A stretch of 12,975 nucleotides of DNA from an uncultured Xanthobacteraceae bacterium (lineage in GTDB: Bacteria > Pseudomonadota > Alphaproteobacteria > Rhizobiales > Xanthobacteraceae): positions 1-12,975 of the forward strand of contig CATPBC010000290.1 of assembly GCA_955652195.1 (NCBI GenBank). The letters are read 5' to 3'. Below the pieces are notes generated by a model that searched no databases, was not told the origin of the DNA, and was given only the letters and a program-made list of their open reading frames with translations. Shown here piece after piece: positions 1 to 7,560 of the stretch. The translations under genes and the position numbers were made by a program. How positions within the stretch are numbered: the stretch's first letter is position 1; each line of letters starts with the position of its first letter.

Positions 1-128
1 CCCGTGACCACGCCGCCGATATCGTCGGCATCGATCGCGACCGCGGTTTGCGCCTCGAGCGGTGGTGAGATCGCAAGCAAACATCCGGCAGCGGCCAATC
101 CCGCCACGAAACACGATATGCGCCGCAT
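1..128 (-). CDS. N-terminus of an exported protein, probably carboxypeptidase-regulatory-like (partial)
   Basis: Only the first 42 codons are inside the window; the gene continues past position 1. ATG at 126-128 has a strong ribosome-binding site (GGAGGAG, 5 bases upstream). The protein starts with a Sec-type signal peptide: MRRIS, then a hydrophobic stretch rich in Ala, Gly and Leu to about residue 20, with likely cleavage after EAQ (residue 27). The mature part begins TAVAIDADDIGGVVTG. From memory, an IDADDIGGVVTG start is typical of exported alphaproteobacterial proteins annotated as carboxypeptidase-regulatory-like, which carry a small beta-sandwich repeat and no peptidase activity. The family is inferred from this short match only. 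It lies 79 bases downstream of the molybdopterin subunit gene on the same strand, so it may be the next gene of that operon. Confidence 0.6.
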   Translation of the reverse strand, partial: MRRISCFVAGLAAAGCLLAISPPLEAQTAVAIDADDIGGVVT

Positions 129-207
129 CTGAACTCCTCCTTGGCACTCCTGCTTAGTAGTCCTTCTTCGAGCAACCGATCTTCTTTAGATCGACGCTCA
201 TGCCAGT

Positions 208-2445
208 TCAAACGGCGCTCAACGCTACCTTCACGCGATCCGGCGTGAACGGGACGGTGCGCAGCCGCGCTCCGGTCGCATCGAACACGGCATTGGCCAG
301 CGCCGCGCCGACCGGTGAACAGGCGGCCTCGCCCGCGCCGAGCGGTGGTTGCGTCGGCCGGTCGATGAGGACGATATCGAGCTTGGGAACGTCCGGAAAA
401 CGCAGGATCGGATAGCTGCTCCAATCGACACTCGTCACCCGCGAGCGATCGAATTGCACTTCCTCCATCAGCACGCGGCTGAGCGTTTGCAGGATGCTGC
501 CTTCGACCTGCGCGCGTACCCCGTCAGGGTTTATGATCTGTCCACAGTCGTGCGCGCAAGCAACCCGTTCGACTCTGATACGGCCGCTCCCTCGCTCGAC
601 CGCAACCTCCATTCCCATCGCCACATAACTCTCGCTGTGCTTGTAGTGAACATAGGCAAAGCCGCGGCCACGCATGACCGGCGCACTCTTGTTTGCGCCA
701 GATGAGGGCCGCGATTGCCAATTCATCAGCGCTGCCGCACGCCTGATCGCCTCGATGCCGCGCGGATCGGCCAGTCCGCTTAGCCGGAATTCGATCGGGT
801 CGAGCCCGGCCGCCGCCGCCAGTTCGTCGGTGAAACTTTCGACAGCGAAGCAATTGGCTGGTTTGCCTGGCGAGCGGATTGGCGCCGGGCGCAGCGGCGC
901 ATCTTTGAGCCAATGGACCAGCACCTGCACATTGTCGGCCGTATAGGGTGGATCGGCATTCTGCGAGATCAATCCGGGTTGCAGGCCGCGCACGTTGTCT
1001 AGCCCGGCGGCGGCGGGACCGAGCAGCGGAATATCCGGCAATCCCCGCGTCGTTTGCGGCAGCCACATCTCGGTGCGCCAGGCGAGGATGCGTCCAGCCG
1101 GATCGACCGCGCCGGAAATGTCGAGCAGCTGCGGCGGACCTTTGGGGTCCCAGCCGTGCTCATCCTGCCGCGACCATTGCACGCGCACCGGGCGGCCGAC
1201 GGCGCGCGAGACGATCGCCGCATCGGCGGCCGCGTCTTCATGGCCGTTCATGCCGTAGCACCCGGCGCCGTCGAGATAGATGAGCCGCACTTTTTCCTCG
1301 GGCAGCCCAAGGAAGCGCGCGAACGTTTTGCGATTGCCGTGCGTACCCTGCGAGGCGGTCCACACCGTGGCCGCATCGCTGCGCACATCGGCGACCGCGC
1401 AGGACGGGCCAATCGAACCGTGGCTTTGCATCGGCCAGAAATAACTGGCGCTGCGGCTCACCGCGCCACTCTGCGCGCTTGGACCTTGCTGTCCGCGGGT
1501 CACCAGCACCTCGTCGGTCACTTCGGGATCGGCACGCAAAGTGGCGATCAGCTTGTCCTGCGCCGGAAGGCCGGACCACTCGCTCCATTGTGCGCGTAAC
1601 GCGCGGGCCGCGCGCACTGCGGTCCATTCGTCATCGGCAATCACCGCCAGAAAATCCTTGAGCCGCACTACGTTCGCGCCGGAAAGATGCTTGATTGAAG
1701 CTTCGTCGACACCGATGAGCTTGGCGCCGATGGCCGGCGGCCGGATCACGCGTGCATGCACCATCCCCGGCGCGCTGAAATCCTGCATATAGGTAAAGCC
1801 GCCGGTGCACTTGGCCGGTACATCGGGCCGCGGCAAGGGCTTGCCGACCAAAGTATAAGTCGCGGGATCTTTAAGCGGCGCCTTGGGATTGAGTTTGATT
1901 TTGAAATTGCGTCCGCCGATCAGCTCGGCGAACTTGATCCCGGCGCCGCCATTGTTGGGTCTAACCTCGCCGTCTTTGGCAACGAGATCGTCAGGCGCCG
2001 CATTGAGGCGTTGCGCGGCAAGTTCGATCAGCGCTTGGCGCGCCGTCGCCGCAGCGCGCCTTAACTGCATGCCGCCGCGCTGAATGCCATTCGAGCCGGA
2101 GGTTCGTCCCTGATCGGGCGTGAGCGTGGTATCGCCTTCGATATATTTGATCATGTCGATGCCGATGCCGAGCTCCTCGCCGGCAATCTGGCGCATCGCT
2201 ATGCGCAGGCCCTGACCGAGATCGACTTTGCCGCAGAACACCGTCACGGTCCCATCGCCATTCACAGCGAGGAAGGAGTCGACTTCGTTGGGGTCTACCG
2301 GCCGCGGTCCAGCATCGCCGGTGGCGGCGCGCGCTCGGGTTGGCACACCGGCGAGGGCAAAGCCGACCATGAGCGCGCCGCCTTGAACGATTGCGCGGCG
2401 AGTGGGTCCGTCAGCCAATCGATGCTGTGTGAGCGGTACCGTCAT
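208..2445 (-). CDS. Molybdopterin-binding subunit of an exported xanthine-dehydrogenase-family enzyme (IorB-like)
   Basis: This is the large catalytic subunit of a molybdenum hydroxylase of the xanthine dehydrogenase/aldehyde oxidase superfamily, closest in layout to isoquinoline 1-oxidoreductase subunit beta. It is 745 residues long, usual for this subtype. Residues 14-40 form a Tat leader (TRRAIVQGG, then a hydrophobic run ending in RARA), so the folded enzyme should act in the periplasm. GAGCYGMNGHEDA at about 393-405 matches the conserved glycine-rich cofactor loop, and PPLGAGEA near the C-terminus holds the expected catalytic glutamate (Glu706). Such enzymes insert water oxygen into a carbonyl or N-heterocycle and pass electrons to the [2Fe-2S] subunit, encoded just upstream with a 1-base gap. 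AGGGAGG lies 5 bases before the ATG. The substrate cannot be read from the sequence: aldehydes or N-heterocycles are both possible. Confidence 0.92.
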   Translation of the reverse strand: MTVPLTQHRLADGPTRRAIVQGGALMVGFALAGVPTRARAATGDAGPRPVDPNEVDSFLAVNGDGTVTVFCGKVDLGQGLRIAMRQIAGEELGIGIDMIKYIEGDTTLTPDQGRTSGSNGIQRGGMQLRRAAATARQALIELAAQRLNAAPDDLVAKDGEVRPNNGGAGIKFAELIGGRNFKIKLNPKAPLKDPATYTLVGKPLPRPDVPAKCTGGFTYMQDFSAPGMVHARVIRPPAIGAKLIGVDEASIKHLSGANVVRLKDFLAVIADDEWTAVRAARALRAQWSEWSGLPAQDKLIATLRADPEVTDEVLVTRGQQGPSAQSGAVSRSASYFWPMQSHGSIGPSCAVADVRSDAATVWTASQGTHGNRKTFARFLGLPEEKVRLIYLDGAGCYGMNGHEDAAADAAIVSRAVGRPVRVQWSRQDEHGWDPKGPPQLLDISGAVDPAGRILAWRTEMWLPQTTRGLPDIPLLGPAAAGLDNVRGLQPGLISQNADPPYTADNVQVLVHWLKDAPLRPAPIRSPGKPANCFAVESFTDELAAAAGLDPIEFRLSGLADPRGIEAIRRAAALMNWQSRPSSGANKSAPVMRGRGFAYVHYKHSESYVAMGMEVAVERGSGRIRVERVACAHDCGQIINPDGVRAQVEGSILQTLSRVLMEEVQFDRSRVTSVDWSSYPILRFPDVPKLDIVLIDRPTQPPLGAGEAACSPVGAALANAVFDATGARLRTVPFTPDRVKVALSAV

Positions 2446-2446
2446 G

Positions 2447-2911
2447 TCAGCCTCCCTGTCCCGAGGCGGCCATCACCGCGCGTATGACCCGCACATGGGT
2501 CCCACAGCGACAAAGATTGCCCTCGAGCGAGGCGCGGATGTCGTCCTCAGTCGGCTTGGGTTTTTCGGCGAGCAGCGCGACCGCGCTGATGATCATCCCG
2601 CTGGTGCAGTAGCCGCATTGCGGCACCTGCTCTTTGATGAAAGCGGCCTGCACCGGATGCGGCGCCGCCATCGATCCGAGCCCTTCCAAGGTGACGACCG
2701 ACTTGCCTTGCGTATCCGCAATCGTCGTCAGGCAGGATCGCGTCGGGCGCCTGTCGACCAGCACGCTGCAAGCACCGCATTGGCCCAGCCCGCACCCGAA
2801 CTTGGTGGCGGTGAGGCCGACACTGCGCAAGCCATAGAGCAGCGGCTGGTCGGGGTCCGATGAGTCGATCGCGCGTTCGACGCCGTTGATACGCAGCCGG
2901 TATGTGGTCAT
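2447..2911 (-). CDS. (2Fe-2S)-binding subunit of the molybdenum hydroxylase (IorA-like)
   Basis: This small iron-sulfur subunit carries electrons away from the molybdenum centre of its partner, whose gene begins one base after this stop codon. It has 154 residues, the usual size. The N-terminal ferredoxin-like domain has Cys40, Cys45, Cys48 and Cys60 (CGLGQCGAC and a later Cys) for the first cluster. The C-terminal helical domain has CGYC (Cys99, Cys102) and CRC (Cys134, Cys136) for the second. There is no signal peptide, so it is probably exported by riding with the Tat-signalled large subunit, an inference from related two-subunit enzymes. GAGGTGG lies 4 bases before the ATG. The 158-base gap to the cytochrome gene leaves room for a separate promoter, but none was recognised there. 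Confidence 0.95.
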   Translation of the reverse strand: MTTYRLRINGVERAIDSSDPDQPLLYGLRSVGLTATKFGCGLGQCGACSVLVDRRPTRSCLTTIADTQGKSVVTLEGLGSMAAPHPVQAAFIKEQVPQCGYCTSGMIISAVALLAEKPKPTEDDIRASLEGNLCRCGTHVRVIRAVMAASGQGG

Positions 2912-3069
2912 GAACCCACCTCGTCTGGACTCAGCATTCTAAGCAGAGATGACGACGCTGCGTAATGTCCCTGGGGCAAACGAGAACTGCGTTTCGAGCA
3001 AGTGGGGTAATCAGCCCAATCGTCGCCAGGCAGACGCGACCGTCCACGCCGGCTTAGAGATCAAGCGCA

Positions 3070-3447
3070 TCAATTGTTGAGGACCGAAACGTCCTTCGGC
3101 GACCGCGGGCCCGGCAGCGACTCCACGAATGCATAAATGTCGGCGATGTCTTTGTCCGACAGCACCGCCTCGGAATAGGCCGGCATATTGTCCGACGGAT
3201 CGCGGATTTGCCCTTTGAAGCCGTCGAAGGGAAGGGCGGTGTGGGCGACGATCGGCGCCGGGCCGGTATAGGCGCCGCCTTGCCCGGCGCGGCCGTGGCA
3301 CGTGAAGCAGCCGACCGCGAGATAGATCCGCTTGCCGTTGCCGGCATCGCCATGTGGCGCGTCTTGTGCCTGCGCGGTCACGAATGTGGCCGCGCCGAAC
3401 ATGCTGACGGCAAAAGCTGCGAGGCCGATGCGGTTGAAGGGGTTCAT
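3070..3447 (-). CDS. Small exported c-type cytochrome
   Basis: This 125-residue class I cytochrome c acts in the periplasm as an electron carrier. Residues 1-28 form a Sec signal peptide with probable cleavage after AQAQ. One haem site is present: CFTCH at 47-51 (Cys47, Cys50 and proximal His51). Met88 in DNMPAYSEAVLSDKDIADI is the likely distal ligand, followed by the usual C-terminal helix (IADIYAFVESL). The ribosome-binding site TGAGGAG contains the TGA stop of the upstream thiamine-diphosphate enzyme, so the two genes are very likely co-translated. The cytochrome may accept electrons from that enzyme or from the downstream molybdenum hydroxylase; many periplasmic members of the latter family use a cytochrome c. 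Which one it serves is inference. Confidence 0.93.
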   Translation of the reverse strand: MNPFNRIGLAAFAVSMFGAATFVTAQAQDAPHGDAGNGKRIYLAVGCFTCHGRAGQGGAYTGPAPIVAHTALPFDGFKGQIRDPSDNMPAYSEAVLSDKDIADIYAFVESLPGPRSPKDVSVLNN

Positions 3448-3459
3448 CGCAAAAACTCC

Positions 3460-5397
3460 TCAACGCGGATCGGTGACGACGTCGACCACGGCCGGCGCGC
3501 CGGATTTGACGACGGCGACGGCGCGCGCGAGTGCGGGCGCAAGGTCCTTCGGGTCGGTGATCGGACCCTCCCCGTGAGCGCCCATGCCGCGCGCGACGGT
3601 GGCATAGTCGATATTCGGATCCTTGATCGTCGTGCCGATATCCATCCGCTCGACGCCGCGGCCGTGCCGCGCCGCCATCGCGGTGAGATACATATATTCC
3701 TGGTGATAGGCGCGATTGTTGTGCACGACATAAAGGATCGGAATCTTGTGGTGAGCCGCCGTCCACAGCGCGCCGGGGTTGAACATGAAGTCGCCGTCGC
3801 CGCCGAAGGCGACCGTGAAGCGACCGTGCTTCTTGTTGGCGAGCGCCGCGCCGAGCGAAGCCGGCAGATTATAGCCGACGCCGCTGCCGCCACTGAGGCC
3901 GTTCCATTGCTTGGACTTTTTGAAGTCCCACAGCCGGTGCGGCCAAGTCAGGCGGATTGCGGTGCCGACCAGCGACCAGTCTTCATCCTTGATCTGGTTG
4001 TATACCTCGGCGCACATGCGCGCCGTCGTGATCGGGCTGGAATCCCAGCCGATGGTCGCATCGGTCTTTGACTGCTCGACCATCGCCATGTGCAGCTTGC
4101 CGAGCTTTTGGCCGCGCGCCTCGAAAGCACTCTTGCGATTATCGTCGATGAGGCGCTTCACCGCTTCGGTCAGCGCCGGCAGCGAAGTTTCGCCATCGCC
4201 GGCAATGTTGAGATCGACGTCCTGCCAACGGCCGAAGTCCTGGTAGTTGGATTTCAGGAACAGATCGCGCACGCCAAGCGTGATGATTTTTGCTTCCGGC
4301 TTGGTCGACGGCCGCGACTGCCGGACGATACGGTCGCTGAAATGCGTCAACGTACCCCACAGGTCATTCATCTCGATTGCAAGAATGACGTCAGACTGGG
4401 CGATGAGGCTTCTGCGGAAGCTCTGATTCAACGGGTGGCGCGACGGGAAATTCATGCGGCCGACATTGTCGATGACGCCGCATTGCAGTGTTTCGGCAAG
4501 AGCAACGAGATTCGCCATACCGGCCGGCGTACGCGCCACGCGATCGCAAATGATCAGCGGGTTTTGCGCCTCGACCAAAAGCTTGGCCGCTGCGGCGAGC
4601 GCGCCGGAATCGCCCTGCGGCGGAATCACCGGCTCGAATTTGGGAATGCGCAGGCTCTTGGCATTGGCGATCGGATTTTCCTGCAGCTCGGCGTCAAGCG
4701 CGAGGAAGACCGGCCCCATCGGCGGCGTGGTGGCGACCCGGTAGGCGCGCGCCGCGGATTCGGCGAAGTGCTGCAATGAGGCGGGTTGATCGTCCCACTT
4801 GGTGAATTCGCGCACCAGGTGACCGATATCGACGCCGGAATGCGGCCATTCCGCGCCTGGTGCGCGCTTGTCCGCCTCCATGATGTTGCCGCCCATGACA
4901 ACAATCGGCACGCGGTCGCACCAGGCGTTGTAGATCGCCATGGCGGCGTGCTGCAGGCCGACGACGCCGTGACACGCCATCGCCATCGGCTTGCCTTCGA
5001 TCTTGGCGTAGCCTTGCGCCATATGGACGGCGATGTCCTCGTGCACGCAGGTAATGATTTCCGGCTTGTTGTTGCCGTGATTGACGACCGCTTCGTGCAG
5101 GCCGCGGTAGCTCGACGCGCAATTGATCGCCAGATATTCGATGCCGAGCGAATTGAGCACATCGACCATGAAATCGCCGCCGCTCGAGGTCTGATTTACC
5201 GGGTCGTTCGCCGGCGGCATCGTCTCGGCGGCCACCTGTAGCGGGCCCGGAATTGTAGCCTTCAAACGTTCCTGCGGAGCGGCGGGAACAGCATTGCCGG
5301 GCGCCGGCGGCACGATTGCGGCGGCCGCGCCGACCAAGCTCGCGCCTTTGAGGAAATTGCGGCGGTTGGATTCGGTGGAATGGCGGCGTTTCGGCAT
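3460..5397 (-). CDS. Tat-exported thiamine-diphosphate-dependent enzyme
   Basis: This is a 645-residue thiamine-diphosphate (ThDP) enzyme of the acetolactate synthase/benzoylformate decarboxylase/pyruvate oxidase superfamily. Residues 11-40 form a clear Tat leader (NRRNFLKGASLVGAAAA), unusual for a superfamily that is mostly cytoplasmic; it would export the folded, cofactor-loaded protein. The N-terminal pyrimidine-binding domain has the activating glutamate (Glu120, in HEDIAVHMAQGYA). A central domain follows, and the C-terminal pyrophosphate domain has the GDG motif at 533-535 and NN at 560-561, the usual spacing for metal and ThDP binding. An earlier in-frame ATG at 5463 is rejected because AGGGAGGA lies just before 5397 and the Tat motif sits properly near this N-terminus. 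It begins the cluster and is coupled to the cytochrome gene. The reaction is unknown: oxidative decarboxylation of a 2-oxo acid with the cytochrome as acceptor is one inference, C-C bond cleavage another. Confidence 0.9.
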   Translation of the reverse strand: MPKRRHSTESNRRNFLKGASLVGAAAAIVPPAPGNAVPAAPQERLKATIPGPLQVAAETMPPANDPVNQTSSGGDFMVDVLNSLGIEYLAINCASSYRGLHEAVVNHGNNKPEIITCVHEDIAVHMAQGYAKIEGKPMAMACHGVVGLQHAAMAIYNAWCDRVPIVVMGGNIMEADKRAPGAEWPHSGVDIGHLVREFTKWDDQPASLQHFAESAARAYRVATTPPMGPVFLALDAELQENPIANAKSLRIPKFEPVIPPQGDSGALAAAAKLLVEAQNPLIICDRVARTPAGMANLVALAETLQCGVIDNVGRMNFPSRHPLNQSFRRSLIAQSDVILAIEMNDLWGTLTHFSDRIVRQSRPSTKPEAKIITLGVRDLFLKSNYQDFGRWQDVDLNIAGDGETSLPALTEAVKRLIDDNRKSAFEARGQKLGKLHMAMVEQSKTDATIGWDSSPITTARMCAEVYNQIKDEDWSLVGTAIRLTWPHRLWDFKKSKQWNGLSGGSGVGYNLPASLGAALANKKHGRFTVAFGGDGDFMFNPGALWTAAHHKIPILYVVHNNRAYHQEYMYLTAMAARHGRGVERMDIGTTIKDPNIDYATVARGMGAHGEGPITDPKDLAPALARAVAVVKSGAPAVVDVVTDPR

Positions 5398-5455
5398 GAA
5401 TCCTCCCTGGATGGGACAATCGCGAGATTGTTCGGCAGATTTATTCGTTGATCGA

Positions 5456-5483
5456 ATTCTCACTCGGCCAGCGGTTCAGTCAA
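5456..5483 (-). promoter_or_regulatory. Candidate sigma-70-type promoter for the ThDP enzyme cluster
   Basis: Read on the minus strand, TTGACT (5483-5478) is followed after 16 bases by GAGAAT (5461-5456). These match the housekeeping consensus at 5 of 6 and 4 of 6 positions. The start of transcription would fall near 5449, leaving a leader of about 50 bases before the ATG at 5397. It also argues against the longer start at 5463, which would lie inside the promoter. This is a visual match only. Confidence 0.35.
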
Positions 5484-5612
5484 GCGCCGTTCGATAAGGT
5501 CAGATATCCGAACCGCGAATGTCGCGTTTCGCTACGGCGCAAGGCGGCTAAGCTGACCTACTTAAGAAGTTCGTTGTCGTCGCAAACTGGCCCGAACGGC
5601 GCATGCACCGGT

Positions 5613-6584
5613 TCACTCCGGTTTTATATTGGCCGTTTTGATCACCTTCGCCCACTTATCGATTTCATCGGCGATGAGTTTGCCGAAGTCGGCAGGACTC
5701 ATGGAGATCGGAATGCTACCCAGGTCAGCGAGTTGCGCCAACAACTTGGGATCGGAGAGGCATGCATTGACTTCATTGTTGAGCTTATCGACGATCTCGA
5801 GCGGGGTCTTCCTGGGCGCGGCGAGGCCGAACCACGTGCTGGCTTCGTAACCGGGCACGAATTCGGCCAAGGTCGGGGTGTTCGGTAACACTTGCAAGCG
5901 TGTTGTGCTGGTCACAGCCAGAGCGCGTAGCCTGCCGGCTCTGATATAGCCGATCACCGTGGGTACTGGAGCAAATGTCACTTGCACCTGGCCACCGAGC
6001 AGATCGGGTAAATTGTTGATGCGATACGGTACGTGGACCAAATTGACGCCAGCCGCCATCTTGAACAGCTCGCCAGCGACATGGGGTGTGCTGCCGACGC
6101 CGCCCGAGGCCATGTTAAGCTTGCCGGGATTGCTCTTCGCATAGGCAATGAACTCTGCAACGGTGTTAGCCGGAACCGATGGGTTTACTGTCATGACGAG
6201 CGGTGCGCGGACGACGCTTGCGACCGGCATGGTGTCGCGGATGAAATTGAAATTCAGATTTTCAAAAAGCGTGGCATTGATGGCATTCGCTCCGGTGGCG
6301 CCAAGGAGCGTGTAACCGTCCGGCAGCGCCCTCACGACGAGTTCGGTGGCGATGTTACTCGCCGCGCCGGGACGGTTATCGACGATGACTTGCTGGCCAA
6401 GACGCTCGGACAGGCTTTGAGCAGTCAGGCGCGCGATAATGTCGGGCGTAAAACCGGCGGGAAAACCAACGATCAGGTGCACCGATCGTGTCGGATAGGC
6501 CTGTGCTCTTGCGATCCGCGGCCTGACAAGCAGGGCAATGGCGCCCGCTGCGCCATAGAGCAAACTTCGGCGGTGAAGTTTCAT
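5613..6584 (-). CDS. Tripartite tricarboxylate transporter substrate-binding protein (TctC/Bug family)
   Basis: This 323-residue periplasmic solute-binding protein has the standard Bug length. It starts with a Tat-like leader (HRRSLLYGAAGAIALL, cleavage near RAQA, residue 28). The mature N-terminus YPTRSVHLIVGFPAGFTPD carries the family phosphate-loop-like start, with Asp48 at the position that contacts the carboxylate ligand. VIVDNRPGAASNIAT at about 66-80 and NPGKLNMASGGVGSTPH further on are typical Bug signatures. Family members bind small organic acids, sometimes amides or nicotinate. No TctA/TctB membrane genes are in view, so it is an orphan, as is common in Bradyrhizobium and Bordetella relatives. 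It reads in the same direction as the neighbouring ThDP/cytochrome/molybdenum cluster, about 215 bases upstream, so it could deliver a carboxylate related to that cluster, but this is only context. GGAG lies about 8 bases before the ATG. Confidence 0.93.
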   Translation of the reverse strand: MKLHRRSLLYGAAGAIALLVRPRIARAQAYPTRSVHLIVGFPAGFTPDIIARLTAQSLSERLGQQVIVDNRPGAASNIATELVVRALPDGYTLLGATGANAINATLFENLNFNFIRDTMPVASVVRAPLVMTVNPSVPANTVAEFIAYAKSNPGKLNMASGGVGSTPHVAGELFKMAAGVNLVHVPYRINNLPDLLGGQVQVTFAPVPTVIGYIRAGRLRALAVTSTTRLQVLPNTPTLAEFVPGYEASTWFGLAAPRKTPLEIVDKLNNEVNACLSDPKLLAQLADLGSIPISMSPADFGKLIADEIDKWAKVIKTANIKPE

Positions 6585-6917
6585 GGTGATGCTCCACGAA
6601 CTTGAGCACCGATCCAGAACTACAGAAGTGTCCGCGAATTGATGTTGTTCAGTTGTTGATCGCCGGCATCTCCCGCTGGCAGCTCACAAGACAAATTATA
6701 CCAATTTGAAAGGCCTGTAGTGATGCCTGATCCAGGGGGGCAGTCGCCAACCTCTGCGCGCACTGTGACATAGGCCACAGACCGCAATTTCGCGGCGCGC
6801 TTACCTCTCAAATTAGCCCGGCTCCGGTCCCCAACCGCCGGGCTCGTGGCCCCGAAGGCCTTTACTCCCCGGCACCCAAACCTCGGGGCCACGCAGGTTC
6901 GCGGCGACGAAGAGGGC
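6585..6917. other. 333-bp stretch without a convincing gene
   Basis: This lies between the divergent Bug-type gene (minus) and the small membrane protein (plus) and should hold promoters for both. No good sigma-70 or EcfG-type match was found. A 126-codon minus-strand open frame crosses it, but it has no recognisable domain, is rich in Arg and Ser, and runs over the start of the plus-strand gene, so it is treated as chance. The only clear structure is the 11-bp inverted repeat at 6845-6893. Confidence 0.5.
6845..6893 (+). repeat. 11-bp perfect inverted repeat, possible leader structure
   Basis: CGTGGCCCCGA (6845-6855) is followed after 27 bases by its exact complement TCGGGGCCACG (6883-6893). 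The stem is very GC-rich and ends 25 bases before the start of the small membrane protein. No T-run follows on either strand, so it is not a standard terminator. It may be a folded leader of the downstream gene or a remnant of an inserted repeat. Confidence 0.5.
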
Positions 6918-7046
6918 ATGGTCATGCGGTATTTAGATGAGACCGACGAAACGCCGACGAAATTCGTCAGGCTGATCGGCGACCTGTGTGGAATACTCAT
7001 CTACACCGGCATTGTTGGCTTGCTGCTATACGCCGTGCTGCGTTGA
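6918..7046 (+). CDS. Small single-span membrane protein, unknown function
   Basis: This 42-residue protein starts MVMRYLDETDETP and has one hydrophobic segment (about residues 22-40, LCGILIYTGIVGLLLYAVL) ending in a single Arg. The N-terminal half is charged, so the arrangement is a short cytoplasmic or periplasmic tail plus one membrane helix at the C-terminus. AGAGGG lies directly before the ATG at 6918; a second ATG at 6924 would give 40 residues. A longer GTG start at 6846 is less likely because it begins inside the inverted repeat and its extra residues are Pro- and Arg-rich. No family is recognised. The clean acidic-then-hydrophobic layout supports a real gene, but it is too short to be sure. 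Confidence 0.5.
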   Translation: MVMRYLDETDETPTKFVRLIGDLCGILIYTGIVGLLLYAVLR

Positions 7047-7094
7047 GTTTGCCAAGCTGCTCACGCGAGCCGAGGCGGATTCCGGCACTGCCCC

Positions 7095-7397
7095 TTATTT
7101 CTTGATGCTGCACGGCCCGGCCCAGATGGCTTCGCCCTGGTGGGTAATCCTCCCCGTCCTCAAGTCGAGCGTGTTCGACGCATCGCTCCAAGTGAAAGTG
7201 ATTGTGCTCGAGCCCTGGTAGGAGATCACCGGCACCGGACCGTCCGTCTCGGACGTAACTGTGTGGCTTTGGCCGTCGATGTGGGAAATGTCCGCCATTC
7301 CGTCCGTCTGAGTACAGACATAGGTGCGTGTGGCGGCGAGCGCGCTCCCGGTCATGAGCACGACGTATCCTGCAAACGTAACTATGATCGGTCTCAT
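7095..7397 (-). CDS. Small secreted protein, possibly MliC-like
   Basis: This 100-residue protein has a clear Sec signal peptide (residues 1-21, cleavage likely after SALA). The mature domain of about 79 residues is predicted beta-rich from its alternating pattern and has two cysteines, Cys28 (in TYVCTQTDG) and Cys96 (in AGPCSIKK), well placed to form one disulfide. The size, the leading YxC and the short beta-barrel look recall the MliC/PliC lysozyme-inhibitor group, but the expected motifs are not clearly present, so this is a weak suggestion. Only a weak ribosome-binding site (GGGA) lies upstream. It is divergent from the lactonase-like gene, with 163 bases between the starts. Confidence 0.7.
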   Translation of the reverse strand: MRPIIVTFAGYVVLMTGSALAATRTYVCTQTDGMADISHIDGQSHTVTSETDGPVPVISYQGSSTITFTWSDASNTLDLRTGRITHQGEAIWAGPCSIKK

Positions 7398-7495
7398 GAT
7401 GAGTTTTCCCTTTGCCCGTCACGTTGACTAACGATGCCTGATCGCCATGATCGGCGTCTGGTCGCCGCGGGGGCGCAACACCCGCTGTGGCCGAT

Positions 7496-7510
7496 GTGAT
7501 AGAATATCAC
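7496..7510. promoter_or_regulatory. Candidate operator: GTGATA-GAA-TATCAC dyad
   Basis: A perfect 6-bp dyad with a 3-base centre lies 50 bases before the lactonase-like start, in the divergent spacer. The size and symmetry suit a dimeric helix-turn-helix repressor such as a GntR-type protein. TAGAAT inside it resembles a -10 box, so a bound regulator could block that promoter, but no good -35 was found. A second GTGATC follows at 7516. No regulator gene is nearby. Confidence 0.3.
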
Positions 7511-7560
7511 GTCGCGTGATCAACGCGGCGGATACCAAAAATAACGGAGGGGGAGCGCTA

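Noticed and set aside
177..193. CGATCT/AGATCG dyad after the molybdopterin subunit gene as a terminator
   Set aside because: Only six pairs, AT-containing, and no T-run follows on the minus strand, so nothing points to termination.
3011..3766. 251-codon minus-strand frame
   Set aside because: It is a shifted frame over the ThDP enzyme and the cytochrome, both of which have full motifs; the product is an Arg-rich shadow.
5607..5622. ACCGG/CCGGT hairpin at the end of the Bug-type gene as a terminator
   Set aside because: The stem is five pairs, lies partly inside the last codons and contains the stop codon, with no T-run after it in the minus direction.
6620..7000. 126-codon open frame on the minus strand
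   Set aside because: No domain or signal, Arg/Ser-rich composition typical of an antisense frame in GC-rich DNA, and it overlaps the start of the small membrane protein and the inverted repeat.
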